48,429 nt of DNA, taken from assembly GCA_964472785.1 (NCBI GenBank), contig CAYYMH010000030.1:1-48429 (forward strand), written 5' to 3'. The notes below the pieces were generated by a model. That model saw only the letters and a list, made by a program, of their open reading frames with translations, did no database searches and was not told the origin of the DNA. The DNA is from CAYYMH01 sp964472785. GTDB lineage: Bacteria > Zhuqueibacterota > Zhuqueibacteria > Thermofontimicrobiales > Thermofontimicrobiaceae. This document shows, in pieces, positions 7,570 to 16,300 of the stretch (position 1 is the stretch's first letter; each line of letters begins with the position of its first letter). Position numbers and translations under genes: made by a program.

Positions 7570-8925
7570 TCATTGTTCCAATTTTCGAACCTTCTCCACA
7601 TACCCCTCCGCATCAAACTTCCGCCTCAATCCGTTGGCATTCATGTAACGCACTTTACCGAAAATCTGGCGCTCTGTCCAGCCGCGGTCGTGTTTTCCAA
7701 AGCACCAGGCAACACCGGTAAATCCGTTGGGGTCTCTGCCGTCCAGCTCGTATTTATTGTTCAGATAGAGCGCGATCTCGAATGCCTGTTTCGGCGTATG
7801 GGTCCATTCGAGAATCTTTTTGCCCCAGTACATGCGCATGTAGCCGTGCATTTTTCCGGTGAGCACCATTTCTTTTTGCGCGGCATTCCAGTACGGATCA
7901 TGGGTTTCTGCCTCTTCGAATTGCTCCGTGGAATAGATGTATTCCCGCTCATCAATTTCATGATCCCGCAGCGTGATCAATGCCCATTCGGGAAGCGACT
8001 CGAATTGATCATAATCCTGATTGTAAAAACAGTAATTCATGCTCAACTCGCGGCGCACGATGAGCTCCTCCAAAAATGCCTCGTTTCCCGGATTATTTTC
8101 AGACTTGACTTTCAATGCGATGTACAACGGAGAAATCTGCCCGAAATGAAGATAGGGACTCATGTTGGACAGATAGTCCTTGGTCGGATCATTGCGCAGG
8201 GCCGGATAATCGGTCAATTTGTTTTCGATGAAATGTTGCAGCAGCTTTTTCGCCTGACTTGTTCCGCCGTGATAGTCGCTGACTCTGGAAACGGTATTAT
8301 CAATCTTTAACGACTTAATGACTTTGTCGATATCACTAACGTCAACTGAATCCATAGAAATGTTAAGCGATGATTTTTCCGGTGCCGTTTCGGATAAGGG
8401 GACTAAATACTGATCCAGCTTTTTCGATATTTTCGGGCGAAAAGTCCTTGCCGCATATTCATCCTTGGGAGATATTTCTTCAACCGGAACGATCACATCG
8501 CTTTCCACTTGCTCAAATTTGCAGTCGATTTTGTCAGCCACCGTTTTATGCCACTGGCGCTGAATTTTCAAGTAGCCGCGATCGGTCACCACCAGTGCTG
8601 CCTGTTTGGCTAATTTTAGCACGCCTTTTTCCGGAGAGATGTGCTGAACGACCATGTTGATGTTTCGTTTTTTTAAAGCCGCTTGAGTTTCTTTCAATCC
8701 TTCCAGCATAAAATAATAATGCCGTTCATTCGCTTCCGGGAAATCATCGGTCAGCCCGAAAAAGACAATCAGCGGCTTTTTCAATTGATTCGCCTGCTGA
8801 ATGGCATATTCAAGCGCGTGGTTATATTCGGCGCGTTGCGATTGCTGCATCCAGTACACGACAAAATCCTGCTCGGAAATTGGCGCGTCTTTTAATAATT
8901 TTATTCTTGTTTTCTCAATCATCAT
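7570..8925 (-). CDS. phrB: class II deoxyribodipyrimidine (CPD) photolyase
   Basis: This enzyme of about 451 residues repairs cyclobutane pyrimidine dimers using light and FADH-. Class II is recognised from YLSNMSPYLHFGQISPLY and the C-terminal FAD-domain signature DGRDPNGFTGVAWCFGKHDR followed by GWTERQIFGKVRYMN. The N-terminal half is the antenna-binding domain (DFVVYWMQQSQRAEYNHAL). The frame opens with a TTG at 8934; I chose the ATG at 8925 (a second ATG follows at 8922), with GGA just upstream. The gene follows the DUF523-DUF1722 gene by 18 bp, so the two form an operon. In E. coli a DUF1722 protein (YbgA) is likewise encoded next to phr, although that photolyase is class I. Confidence 0.95.
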   Translation of the reverse strand: MMIEKTRIKLLKDAPISEQDFVVYWMQQSQRAEYNHALEYAIQQANQLKKPLIVFFGLTDDFPEANERHYYFMLEGLKETQAALKKRNINMVVQHISPEKGVLKLAKQAALVVTDRGYLKIQRQWHKTVADKIDCKFEQVESDVIVPVEEISPKDEYAARTFRPKISKKLDQYLVPLSETAPEKSSLNISMDSVDVSDIDKVIKSLKIDNTVSRVSDYHGGTSQAKKLLQHFIENKLTDYPALRNDPTKDYLSNMSPYLHFGQISPLYIALKVKSENNPGNEAFLEELIVRRELSMNYCFYNQDYDQFESLPEWALITLRDHEIDEREYIYSTEQFEEAETHDPYWNAAQKEMVLTGKMHGYMRMYWGKKILEWTHTPKQAFEIALYLNNKYELDGRDPNGFTGVAWCFGKHDRGWTERQIFGKVRYMNANGLRRKFDAEGYVEKVRKLEQ

Positions 8926-8943
8926 TTTTTCCAATGTTAAAAA

Positions 8944-9912
8944 TTAATAATTTCGACCTTTGCCGGAATCTGTGATCTCCACCAGTTTTCCGGGAAAGGG
9001 ATCAAAGAACGATTGCTGCATCAAATACTGTTCATCGAACCGGATGATCCACGATTTGATTAGATTAGTGGGCACACTCAGCGGCACGGTTCCGCTGCGG
9101 TATTGCTCCAGCGCATCCAAAAAGAACGCTTTTTCCTTGTGAGATAATTGTTTGGAAAAATATCCCATGCCGTGCATCAACACATTGATATTCGACGGAA
9201 TCCGGGACGGTTTGGCTAATGCCTGATAAAAATGAACCTCGTAATTTTCCAGCACGGTTTCCAATGGCAGCTTATCCGGATTGGCAACGATTCTTCCCAG
9301 AATGCGTAGTTCCTTTTGATTGTAAGCCATGAACAGCAATTTGTTTTCCGTCTGAAATTTGACCAATGTGCCCATGCCTCCGGTCTGTTTCACGTGGCGA
9401 AAAGCGGCAATGGTGAATAATTTGGTCAAAAAATGTTCCCGGATTTTGAAGTTCTTCAAGCGGCCCTCGTCTTCGACAGCGATTTTGTTGTAGCGGTCTA
9501 AAACTGCTCCGCCAAAAAATCCACGGTCTTTTTTCAACGGGCTGACGTTTTGAGTACCCGGGTAAATTTTCACATCCTGAAAGCCACACGAAGGTGAGCG
9601 ATTTTTTAAAACCCAGCCGTCAACATCGCCAACTGAATCCAGATACTTTTTCGTGAAATCACGCATTAACTTGGTCACATCGCGTCCAGTGGTTGGCTGA
9701 AGTAGTTTCAATTGGTTATCTTTAAAAACCACCCGAATGGGATCTCTGGGAACGCCTAATCCGATTTCGACTTCCGGGCACACTGTTTTGTATTCGACAA
9801 ATGGTTCCAGCTTTTCCACCACATCGGAAGAGATCGTCAGTCCGTTCCAGCGGCAATGATCAAATCCGAGGCATTTACTGGCAAACACGATGGGTTTTGG
9901 AAATTTACGCAT
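8944..9912 (-). CDS. DUF523-DUF1722 (YbgA-like) protein
   Basis: This 322-residue protein has two domains. Residues 1-160 are DUF523, with conserved cysteines in FASKCLGFDHCRWNG, a CPEVEIGLGVPRDP block and NRSPSCGFQDVKIY. Residues 180-315 are DUF1722 (FTIAAFRHVKQTGGMGTLVKF, LSHKEKAFFLDALEQYRSG). The biochemical role is not established; repeated linkage to photolyase genes suggests a part in photorepair or the use of light-damaged DNA, and the DUF523 cysteines could bind a metal or cluster (inference). The ATG at 9912 directly follows the TAA of the DUF1295 gene and has GGAG 9 bp upstream, so the genes are translationally coupled. Confidence 0.9.
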   Translation of the reverse strand: MRKFPKPIVFASKCLGFDHCRWNGLTISSDVVEKLEPFVEYKTVCPEVEIGLGVPRDPIRVVFKDNQLKLLQPTTGRDVTKLMRDFTKKYLDSVGDVDGWVLKNRSPSCGFQDVKIYPGTQNVSPLKKDRGFFGGAVLDRYNKIAVEDEGRLKNFKIREHFLTKLFTIAAFRHVKQTGGMGTLVKFQTENKLLFMAYNQKELRILGRIVANPDKLPLETVLENYEVHFYQALAKPSRIPSNINVLMHGMGYFSKQLSHKEKAFFLDALEQYRSGTVPLSVPTNLIKSWIIRFDEQYLMQQSFFDPFPGKLVEITDSGKGRNY

Positions 9913-10698
9913 TTAATTTGCTCCTTTATCATTTTTGGGAAACCAGGGAATAAATTTATTGGTCTTTTTGGCATAAGCCTGATATTCTTTATTATCCTGA
10001 TACTTTTTCTCCAACAGTGGAACGCCCGATACCTTTAACAATAAAAATGTAATCAATACCGGACTAAAAATCGCCCACCAACCGTTTGGCACGGATAACA
10101 CGATAAAAAATATTCCCCACCAGACCAGCGATTCGCCGAAATAATTCGGGTGACGGGTATAGCGCCAGAGTCCGGTTTTTAAAATTTGATTGGATTCGCT
10201 CTTTTCGTATTTGATAAATCGCTTCAACTGCCAATCGCCGATAACCTCGTACAGAAATCCGCTAATCCAGAGGCCAGTACCCAGCAGATCAAATATCGTT
10301 AGCACGTTTCGTTCATACTGTTTGACGATAATGATAGGATAGGCGATCAACAGAAGTAACAATCCCTGCAGCAAAAAAACGTGAGTGTAACTTTTAATGC
10401 CGGCTTTCGAGCCCCAGCGCTCACGCATATTTCGATAGCGGAAATCTTCCGGTTTTCCTTTGTTGCGCAGGAAAATATGGCCAGCAAGTCGCAAGCCCCA
10501 AATCGTCACCAGCGCAGTAACGAGATATTGGCGAAAGGTAATCTGATCGGCGATGAATAAATTTAACACCGCCACCAGCACGAATCCCAATCCCCAGGCA
10601 ATGTCAGCAATGCCGTTGTTTTTGATTTTATGAGCGATGAGAAAGAATAGTGTCATGTAAATGAAGATCGAAAAAATTGTTATTAGTAATGCGTACAT
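9913..10698 (-). CDS. DUF1295 integral membrane protein (steroid 5-alpha-reductase-like fold)
   Basis: This 261-residue protein has about six hydrophobic segments. The N-terminal NNGIADIAWGLGFVLVAVLN and the C-terminal GLWRYTRHPNYFGESLVWWG with LEKKYQDNKEYQAYAKKT identify the DUF1295 / isoprenylcysteine-methyltransferase-like superfamily, whose members act on lipid or isoprenoid substrates at the inner membrane. The real substrate is unknown. It is first in a tight operon with the DUF523-DUF1722 and photolyase genes, an arrangement that recurs in other bacteria from memory. TGGGAGCATCC precedes the ATG at 10698, giving a good ribosome binding site. Confidence 0.88.
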   Translation of the reverse strand: MYALLITIFSIFIYMTLFFLIAHKIKNNGIADIAWGLGFVLVAVLNLFIADQITFRQYLVTALVTIWGLRLAGHIFLRNKGKPEDFRYRNMRERWGSKAGIKSYTHVFLLQGLLLLLIAYPIIIVKQYERNVLTIFDLLGTGLWISGFLYEVIGDWQLKRFIKYEKSESNQILKTGLWRYTRHPNYFGESLVWWGIFFIVLSVPNGWWAIFSPVLITFLLLKVSGVPLLEKKYQDNKEYQAYAKKTNKFIPWFPKNDKGAN

Positions 10699-10733
10699 TG
10701 GATGCTCCCAAATTTTTGTTTGTTATAGCTTTT

Positions 10734-10876
10734 AAATCCTGACGGATGAATTCCAGAATCGGATTTAATGCGTTAGCATTTTATAAAATCTCGCTGAATG
10801 AATTCCCAAATTGGATTTAATGCGTTAGCATTTTATAATATTCTTACGAGTGAATTCCAAAAATGGAATTTGATTT
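10734..10876 (+). repeat. three tandem REP-like repeat units next to the RAYT gene
   Basis: Two units of about 51 bp (10734-10784 and 10785-10836) and a decayed third (10837-10876) share a core GAATTCC-N6-7-GGATTTAATGCG and end in TTAGCATTTTAT. Each full unit contains AATGC-GTTA-GCATT, a hairpin with a four-base loop. At the unit junction, ATTTTATAAAAT makes a further palindrome, and the ATAAAAT/ATTTTAT ends are inverted. The third unit retains GAATTCC...GGAATT but has lost the TAATGCGTTAGCATT part. The array lies directly downstream (3') of the RAYT gene. Confidence 0.85.
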
Positions 10877-10882
10877 TGGGCA

Positions 10883-11410
10883 TCACTCGAAACCACTCAC
10901 ACTAAAATCCACAACCGGATATCGCTCAAACACGGACATTATCCAATCCAAACCTTTCTTTTTGGTCCAATGATTGAAGCTTGAAAATGAATAATCTTTC
11001 ATAAATTCAGTAAAACTATGTTTAACAGGATTGTGATGGATGTAATTAAAATGAGTCCAAAAATCAAACTCTGTCCGGATACAGCGATCCCAATAATTTT
11101 GCCAGATTTTCCTTCCCCTTTTATTATGCAATTTATTTATCTCATAACTAAATCCCGCGTGAATTCTACCGATAAATTTTGGTAAATTTATGCCGTTTGA
11201 AGTTTTAATCAACAGATGATAATGATCTTCCAAAACGACCCACGCATAAATTTGAAAACAAAAATTGCTGATGTTCTCGTGTATCTTCAAAATAAGTTTT
11301 TGTTTCTCCTCATCGGACGCTAAACGATAATTATTTTTGTACACATGCGCGGAAACGAAATATAAAGCATTATTTTCATATATATGGTATGGTTGATGTC
11401 GTTTTTTCAT
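10883..11410 (-). CDS. REP-associated tyrosine transposase (RAYT, HUH/Y1 family)
   Basis: This 175-residue single-domain protein has the HUH motif at H63-x-H65 (VVLEDHYHLLIKT) and a candidate catalytic tyrosine at Y123 (FNYIHHNPVK), the hallmarks of the IS200-like TnpA_REP group. RAYTs cut and join single-stranded REP hairpins and are thought to spread REP sequences through the genome, usually as single-copy domesticated genes. The frame opens at 11464, but those 18 extra codons are read from a flanking repeat unit, so I place the start at the ATG 11408-11410 (MKKRHQPYHIY). Repeat units flank the gene on both sides. All catalytic residues seem present, so the protein may be active. Confidence 0.9.
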   Translation of the reverse strand: MKKRHQPYHIYENNALYFVSAHVYKNNYRLASDEEKQKLILKIHENISNFCFQIYAWVVLEDHYHLLIKTSNGINLPKFIGRIHAGFSYEINKLHNKRGRKIWQNYWDRCIRTEFDFWTHFNYIHHNPVKHSFTEFMKDYSFSSFNHWTKKKGLDWIMSVFERYPVVDFSVSGFE

Positions 11411-11435
11411 ATTGTTTTTTTTGCTATGATTTTTT

Positions 11436-11489
11436 ATAAAATCCTGACGGATGAATTCCGACAATGGATTTAATGCGTTAGCATTTTAT
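11436..11489 (+). repeat. REP-like repeat unit upstream of the RAYT gene
   Basis: This is a complete unit: ATAAAATCC, GACGGATGAATTCCGACAAT, GGATTTAATGCGTTAGC, ATTTTAT. It is nearly identical to the 10734-10784 unit and lies in the same orientation. CGGA-TGAAT-TCCG and AATGC-GTTA-GCATT can each form a hairpin, AAATCC/GGATTT encloses the first, and ATAAAAT/ATTTTAT are inverted ends. Confidence 0.85.
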
Positions 11490-11525
11490 TGAATACCTAA
11501 ATCAGACTTAAAGCAAATGCGTTTT

Positions 11526-11553
11526 TAAAATCCTGACGGATTAACTCCGACAT
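11526..11553 (+). repeat. partial REP-like repeat unit
   Basis: TAAAATCCTGACGGATTAAC followed by TCCGACATC matches the first half of the units at 10734 and 11436 with two changes and lacks the second half. It is preceded by AAATGCGTTTTTAAAATCC, which looks like a fused remnant of another unit. It lies 20 bp from the stop codon of the Omp85 gene. Confidence 0.7.
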
Positions 11554-11572
11554 CAAAAGACGAATACTCGTT

Positions 11573-13366
11573 TCAAAATGCCTGCCCCATATTAAAATAA
11601 AATTGACCATATTTCTCATTCTTCTCACGGAAAATATTGAATCCGTAATCAACACGAATGATGCCAATTGGCGTGTTGACTCGTAAACCAATACCCGGAG
11701 AAATTCTCAAATCTTTAAATCGAGGATGGTTTTCATTTTTCCAGACATTGCCGATATCCAGGAAAACAGCGCTGCCGATCATTTTATAAAGCGCCTTTCT
11801 GATTTCAATCGCGTTGAAGACAACTTCAAAATTTCCGCCGACAGGGACTCCTGTAGTGTCCAGAGGACCGACCTTTCGATATTCGAAGCCACGGATAGAA
11901 TTCGGCCCGCCCGAGTAAAACCGTTCATTCAAGGGAATTTCGGTCGATTCTCCTATAATTTCAATCCAGCCTATTCGTAGTGAGCTTCCTAAAATTGTGT
12001 TGTTATTGATCGGTCTGAAATATTTTATTTTCCAGATTGACCGCAAAAAGGAATTTGTCCCCTTGAGAAATGCACCGGCGACTTCATTGCTCCATTCCAG
12101 ATAAAAACCTTTTCTGGTGTTGAACATGTTATCGCGCGTATCGTAAATGGATGACAACGTCAAACTGCGGATATTTGTCTTCAGTCGTTCCGGGATCTCT
12201 ACCGTTTTGATGCTTCGAAAATCCACTTTATCGTAGCGATAGGTCAAAGAAATTTGAGATCGTGAAAAAAAGGTGTGGCCAAAGGCAAATCTGCCTCCCA
12301 GCCGGTCAAATTCATAATTGGGCTCATCCTGATAGTCGTATTTAATATTCAAATCCGTTTGCCAGGGAATGCCAAAACTCCATGGCGTGCTGTAGGATGC
12401 TTCCATACCGCGATATACGAAACTGAATTTCGTTGACAGACCTATTTTTCGCGCTGTTCCCAAAAAATTTGTTGTGTAAACTTCTGCCCGGGTTCTAAAT
12501 CGGTCAACAGAACCGTAGCCGGCTGAAATGTTAAACTCGCCGGATTTTTTTTCTTTAATTTCAACCAAAATATCCTTTTTGAGAGAGTCATTTTCCCTTG
12601 AGGGTTGAGGTCGGATGAAAACGCTTTGGAACAACCCGGTCATGTAAAGTTCTCGCTGTGTTTTAAGAAGTTTATTATACTGAACGATTTCGTCAGGTTC
12701 AAAAGTTAATTCCCGTGTGATCACGTAGCGTTTTGTTTTTTCGAGACCCTGAATGACTATTTGACCGATTCGGTAACGGGTATTCTCGTTGATGAGAAAG
12801 TCGATAATTGCCAGGTGATTTTCTTGATTGATTCGTATGTCTAATTCGACTTGGGCGTCCAGAAAACCATTATCCGCATAAAGCGTCAATATGGCTAATT
12901 TGGCATCCTGTACTAACTGTTCTTTGAATGGATTTCCTTGCTTTAATTTAATTTTTTTGAGAAGTGCTTCTTCAGAGAAAAAATGGTTGCCAAAAAACGA
13001 GATTCCCTCAATACGAGTCAAGTCCCCTTCCTTGATCGTAATTTTAATATCCACAGTGTATTGAGCGGAATCAAAGGATACAGTTTGATTAGTAATTTCT
13101 GCTTCAAGATATCCGTTTCGCTGGAAAAACAATTTGAGGCTTTTTAAATCTTCTTCGAAAACATCCCGATAGAAATGAACGGGTGACAAGAATCCCGACG
13201 GTCGCGTGATCATCACCCGGTGAAATTGCTTGTCTTTAAAGGATTCGTTCCCCTCGAATTTCACCGAAGCAACTTTGAAACGCTGCTGATTTTTCGCGGC
13301 TGATAAAAGCGAAAAATGGGCGCTAATGACAAAAAACACCAAAATTTTAATAACGTATCTGATCAT
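11573..13366 (-). CDS. TamA/BamA-type outer membrane assembly protein (Omp85)
   Basis: This 597-residue protein has a signal peptide (residues 1-23), about three POTRA domains in residues 27-280 (FKVASVKFEGNESFKDKQF, then GDLTRIEGISFFGNHFFSEE and RYRIGQIVIQGLEKTKRYVI), then a beta-barrel. RFYSGGPNSIRGFEYRKVGP holds the RGF lid-lock motif of Omp85 proteins, and the chain ends in an aromatic residue (MGQAF), the usual outer-membrane barrel signal. It inserts or secretes proteins at the outer membrane. The start ATG overlaps the TamB stop codon (ATGA), so it is the TamA partner of that TamB rather than the essential BamA. Its length (E. coli TamA is 577) agrees. Confidence 0.92.
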   Translation of the reverse strand: MIRYVIKILVFFVISAHFSLLSAAKNQQRFKVASVKFEGNESFKDKQFHRVMITRPSGFLSPVHFYRDVFEEDLKSLKLFFQRNGYLEAEITNQTVSFDSAQYTVDIKITIKEGDLTRIEGISFFGNHFFSEEALLKKIKLKQGNPFKEQLVQDAKLAILTLYADNGFLDAQVELDIRINQENHLAIIDFLINENTRYRIGQIVIQGLEKTKRYVITRELTFEPDEIVQYNKLLKTQRELYMTGLFQSVFIRPQPSRENDSLKKDILVEIKEKKSGEFNISAGYGSVDRFRTRAEVYTTNFLGTARKIGLSTKFSFVYRGMEASYSTPWSFGIPWQTDLNIKYDYQDEPNYEFDRLGGRFAFGHTFFSRSQISLTYRYDKVDFRSIKTVEIPERLKTNIRSLTLSSIYDTRDNMFNTRKGFYLEWSNEVAGAFLKGTNSFLRSIWKIKYFRPINNNTILGSSLRIGWIEIIGESTEIPLNERFYSGGPNSIRGFEYRKVGPLDTTGVPVGGNFEVVFNAIEIRKALYKMIGSAVFLDIGNVWKNENHPRFKDLRISPGIGLRVNTPIGIIRVDYGFNIFREKNEKYGQFYFNMGQAF

Positions 13367-16300
13367 TTAAATTTGATTTTATATTTTAAATCAAGTCCGG
13401 CTTGACCCTGCTGGTCGGTTTCGCCTTCAACTGAGAACCGATTCGTTAATAGATATTCGAGCCGGATGCTCTGGTCGTTCATGTGACCTACAGTTGTTGT
13501 GTAACGCACTTCTACCCGATCTGATATTTTTTTTGACGCGAACAACTGCGGCCCCCATGATTTGTCAAACTTAAACAAATTTCCCTCAATTGAAATTTGT
13601 TTCAAACCCAGCATATTGCCTAACTTTCGTTCCGCATAACCGGAAATTCGTTGACTCGATAATGCCTTCGCGCGCTCCAATAATATCTGCGTCGTGGTTA
13701 CATCTTCTCCCTCTGCGGTTGTTTTGGCGGAATATTCACGAGTCGTGCCAAAGGTGAGCAATGCTAAAATGTCAGGCTTTTCCAATGGAGGATCAGAGGT
13801 CAAATTCACCGTGACCTGATCCAGAATTCCCTCGATATTTAGTGTAATAATATATTCTTTTCCAACCATTGTTTGATAGCTTTTTAAAGTCGATTGAGCT
13901 TCAATTTCCACCATCGGCTTAATTTGATTCGGATCGACAAAGTCAACCACAGCCTTTAAAATCTTAAATTTTCGATCCAGATACAATACATAACCTTCTT
14001 CAACGGATAACCGACCGGCTAAATTCGGTTGTGCCGGAGAGCCAATGAGGCTCAGTTCAGAATGCAGCCGGATTCGAGCTAAATTATTATCGAGCCAGAT
14101 GTTTTCGCTTTCGCGTAACCGGATATTCAGACGCGTTTTTTGTAGTAATTCCGGTGTCTCCGGTTTTTGTCTTTCCACAGAATTCGCGAATGACAAAAAT
14201 GATTGCGGTTTTAAATTGTAAAGAATTTTTGATTCACCCAATACCAAATCGCCGGCGATGATAAAATATCCCTCTCGTTTTTGGTAATTAAGATCGGCTG
14301 TTTTTAAATTCAATACAAGCTCTTTCGGTCGCTTAATTTTGATATTACGGGCATCTAATGACACATCAATATCACTAATTTTCCCCAGAGTGTGTTGAAT
14401 ATCACCTGATCCGAACAGTAACCCATCATTGATTTTGGCGTAAACAGAATCGATTCGGAGTTTATTTTTATCAAATCCGAGTTTGATGATTCCCTGTTTC
14501 AGATTTGTATTAAAATCAGGTACTTGAAAACTGAATTGATTCAGATAAACATTGCCATCCAAATGCGGATTTTTCGTTTCACCGAAAATGCTAACATTTG
14601 AATTAAGCTGACCGGAAAGATTTTTTATTTTATCACTTGTAAAAGCAAATAAACCGGCATCGATGTCAAATGTTTGTATAAGCAGATTCAGAGAATCCGG
14701 GTCAGCCGTACCTGTAATTTTTAACCCTCCTGAATCTCCGGTAGTCAATCCGATATCGATTTGAGCCGATTGCCACTCCTTTGCCATCAACTGCCCAGAT
14801 ATCTGAAAGTTTTCGTTGTTAAATTTACCGCTAAATTTTTCAATAGAGAGCACTGTGTCGCTCAGATTGATTTGGGCAAATAATTCACTGAAACGCGGCA
14901 AATTATTTTCAGTTTCAACCTGACCTTTTTTCAACAATAGCTCACCCGAAAGCTGTGGATCACTTAACGATCCACTTAAATCAATGGAATAGGAAGCGTA
15001 GCCGCCAACCTTCACGTCACTTGATAATAACGAATTGAATAAATTGAGATCAATATCCTGTGCATGAGCCTCAAGGTGCAGGTCTTTCTCGCGCGGAATA
15101 TAGAATGTACCGCTTTCCTGTTTTTTGAAAGGAATCATCCACTTTAGCCAGGAATGATAATCATCATAAAACAGATTGATTCTTTGGGCAATCAATTTGT
15201 TGTCTGTCAGATAGATGTCGGCGTTAACCGAATCTATCTTTGTTCCTGCGTAGCAAGGTTGAGAAATCTGAAAATGCAAGGAAGCTAATGGATTGTTTAA
15301 ATTTCCCTTGAAATTGAATTTGAAGTCCAAATCGCCGCCAATAGGAAAATTTGGATCAATTACTGGCGCGATAAATTTTAGTTTGAGCTTTTCTCCGTGC
15401 ACATTGAATAAATAGTAGGTGGAATCCTTTAATTCAAATTCAGTGGATATATTGCCGGCTGGCTGCTGAAATCCGGATGTTTCCTTTTCCTCTGGAAAGT
15501 TTTGTGTCGATCCGTTTACCTTGTTAAATGCCAGATTCAAAGTGCCGTTTTTTGAGGGTATGAATACAAAGCCGGTTATCTTTGTTTGGATGGAATCTTT
15601 TGCTAATGTTAACTGGGGAATAATAATATCATTTTGTTTCTCGATGTGTATTTTACCGCTGTCAAATTTGACATTAGCATATCCGGGCTGAAAAAAATTG
15701 ACATTTAGTTCGGCGTCCAATTCATCCAAAGAACCGGCAGCTTTTCCATAATAATGAAATCCGCCGTGAAGTTGGTGAAGATGGAATGGTGCATTCAGCG
15801 AATCGATGTTTTCTTTTTCTCCAAATACAATGGCTTCATTTAAATTTACGTTATAATTTTCCACCGTTAACCTTGCCATCAAACTATCGATGGGAAAATG
15901 TTGATAATCTATTTTTGAGCCAAAAATATTCGCTGAAATTTTGGGTGAAGAGGTGGTACCTGACAGATTCCCGTCAAATATCAATCTTCCGGTGAGCTCA
16001 CTAACATGAAATAATTTTGCTAACGGTTCAATGTCTAAAATTTCTCCCTGCACAATTCCGGTGAGTATTGAATCTGACAATGTCGCTTCGGCGAATATTT
16101 CAGAACATGACTGACTGAAATGAAAAGAAGCTGTTCCGCCTCGGATCAGCAGTTGATTCGTAATATCGGGTACAGGCTGTTGATCGTAAAAGAGTTTGGT
16201 AAGTAACAGGTTTGCGTCAACCATCCAGTTTTCTGGCTGCATTCCTTTTCCCTTCGCAACCAGCATTCCATTGACTTCGCCGTTGAATGGTGATCTTTCC

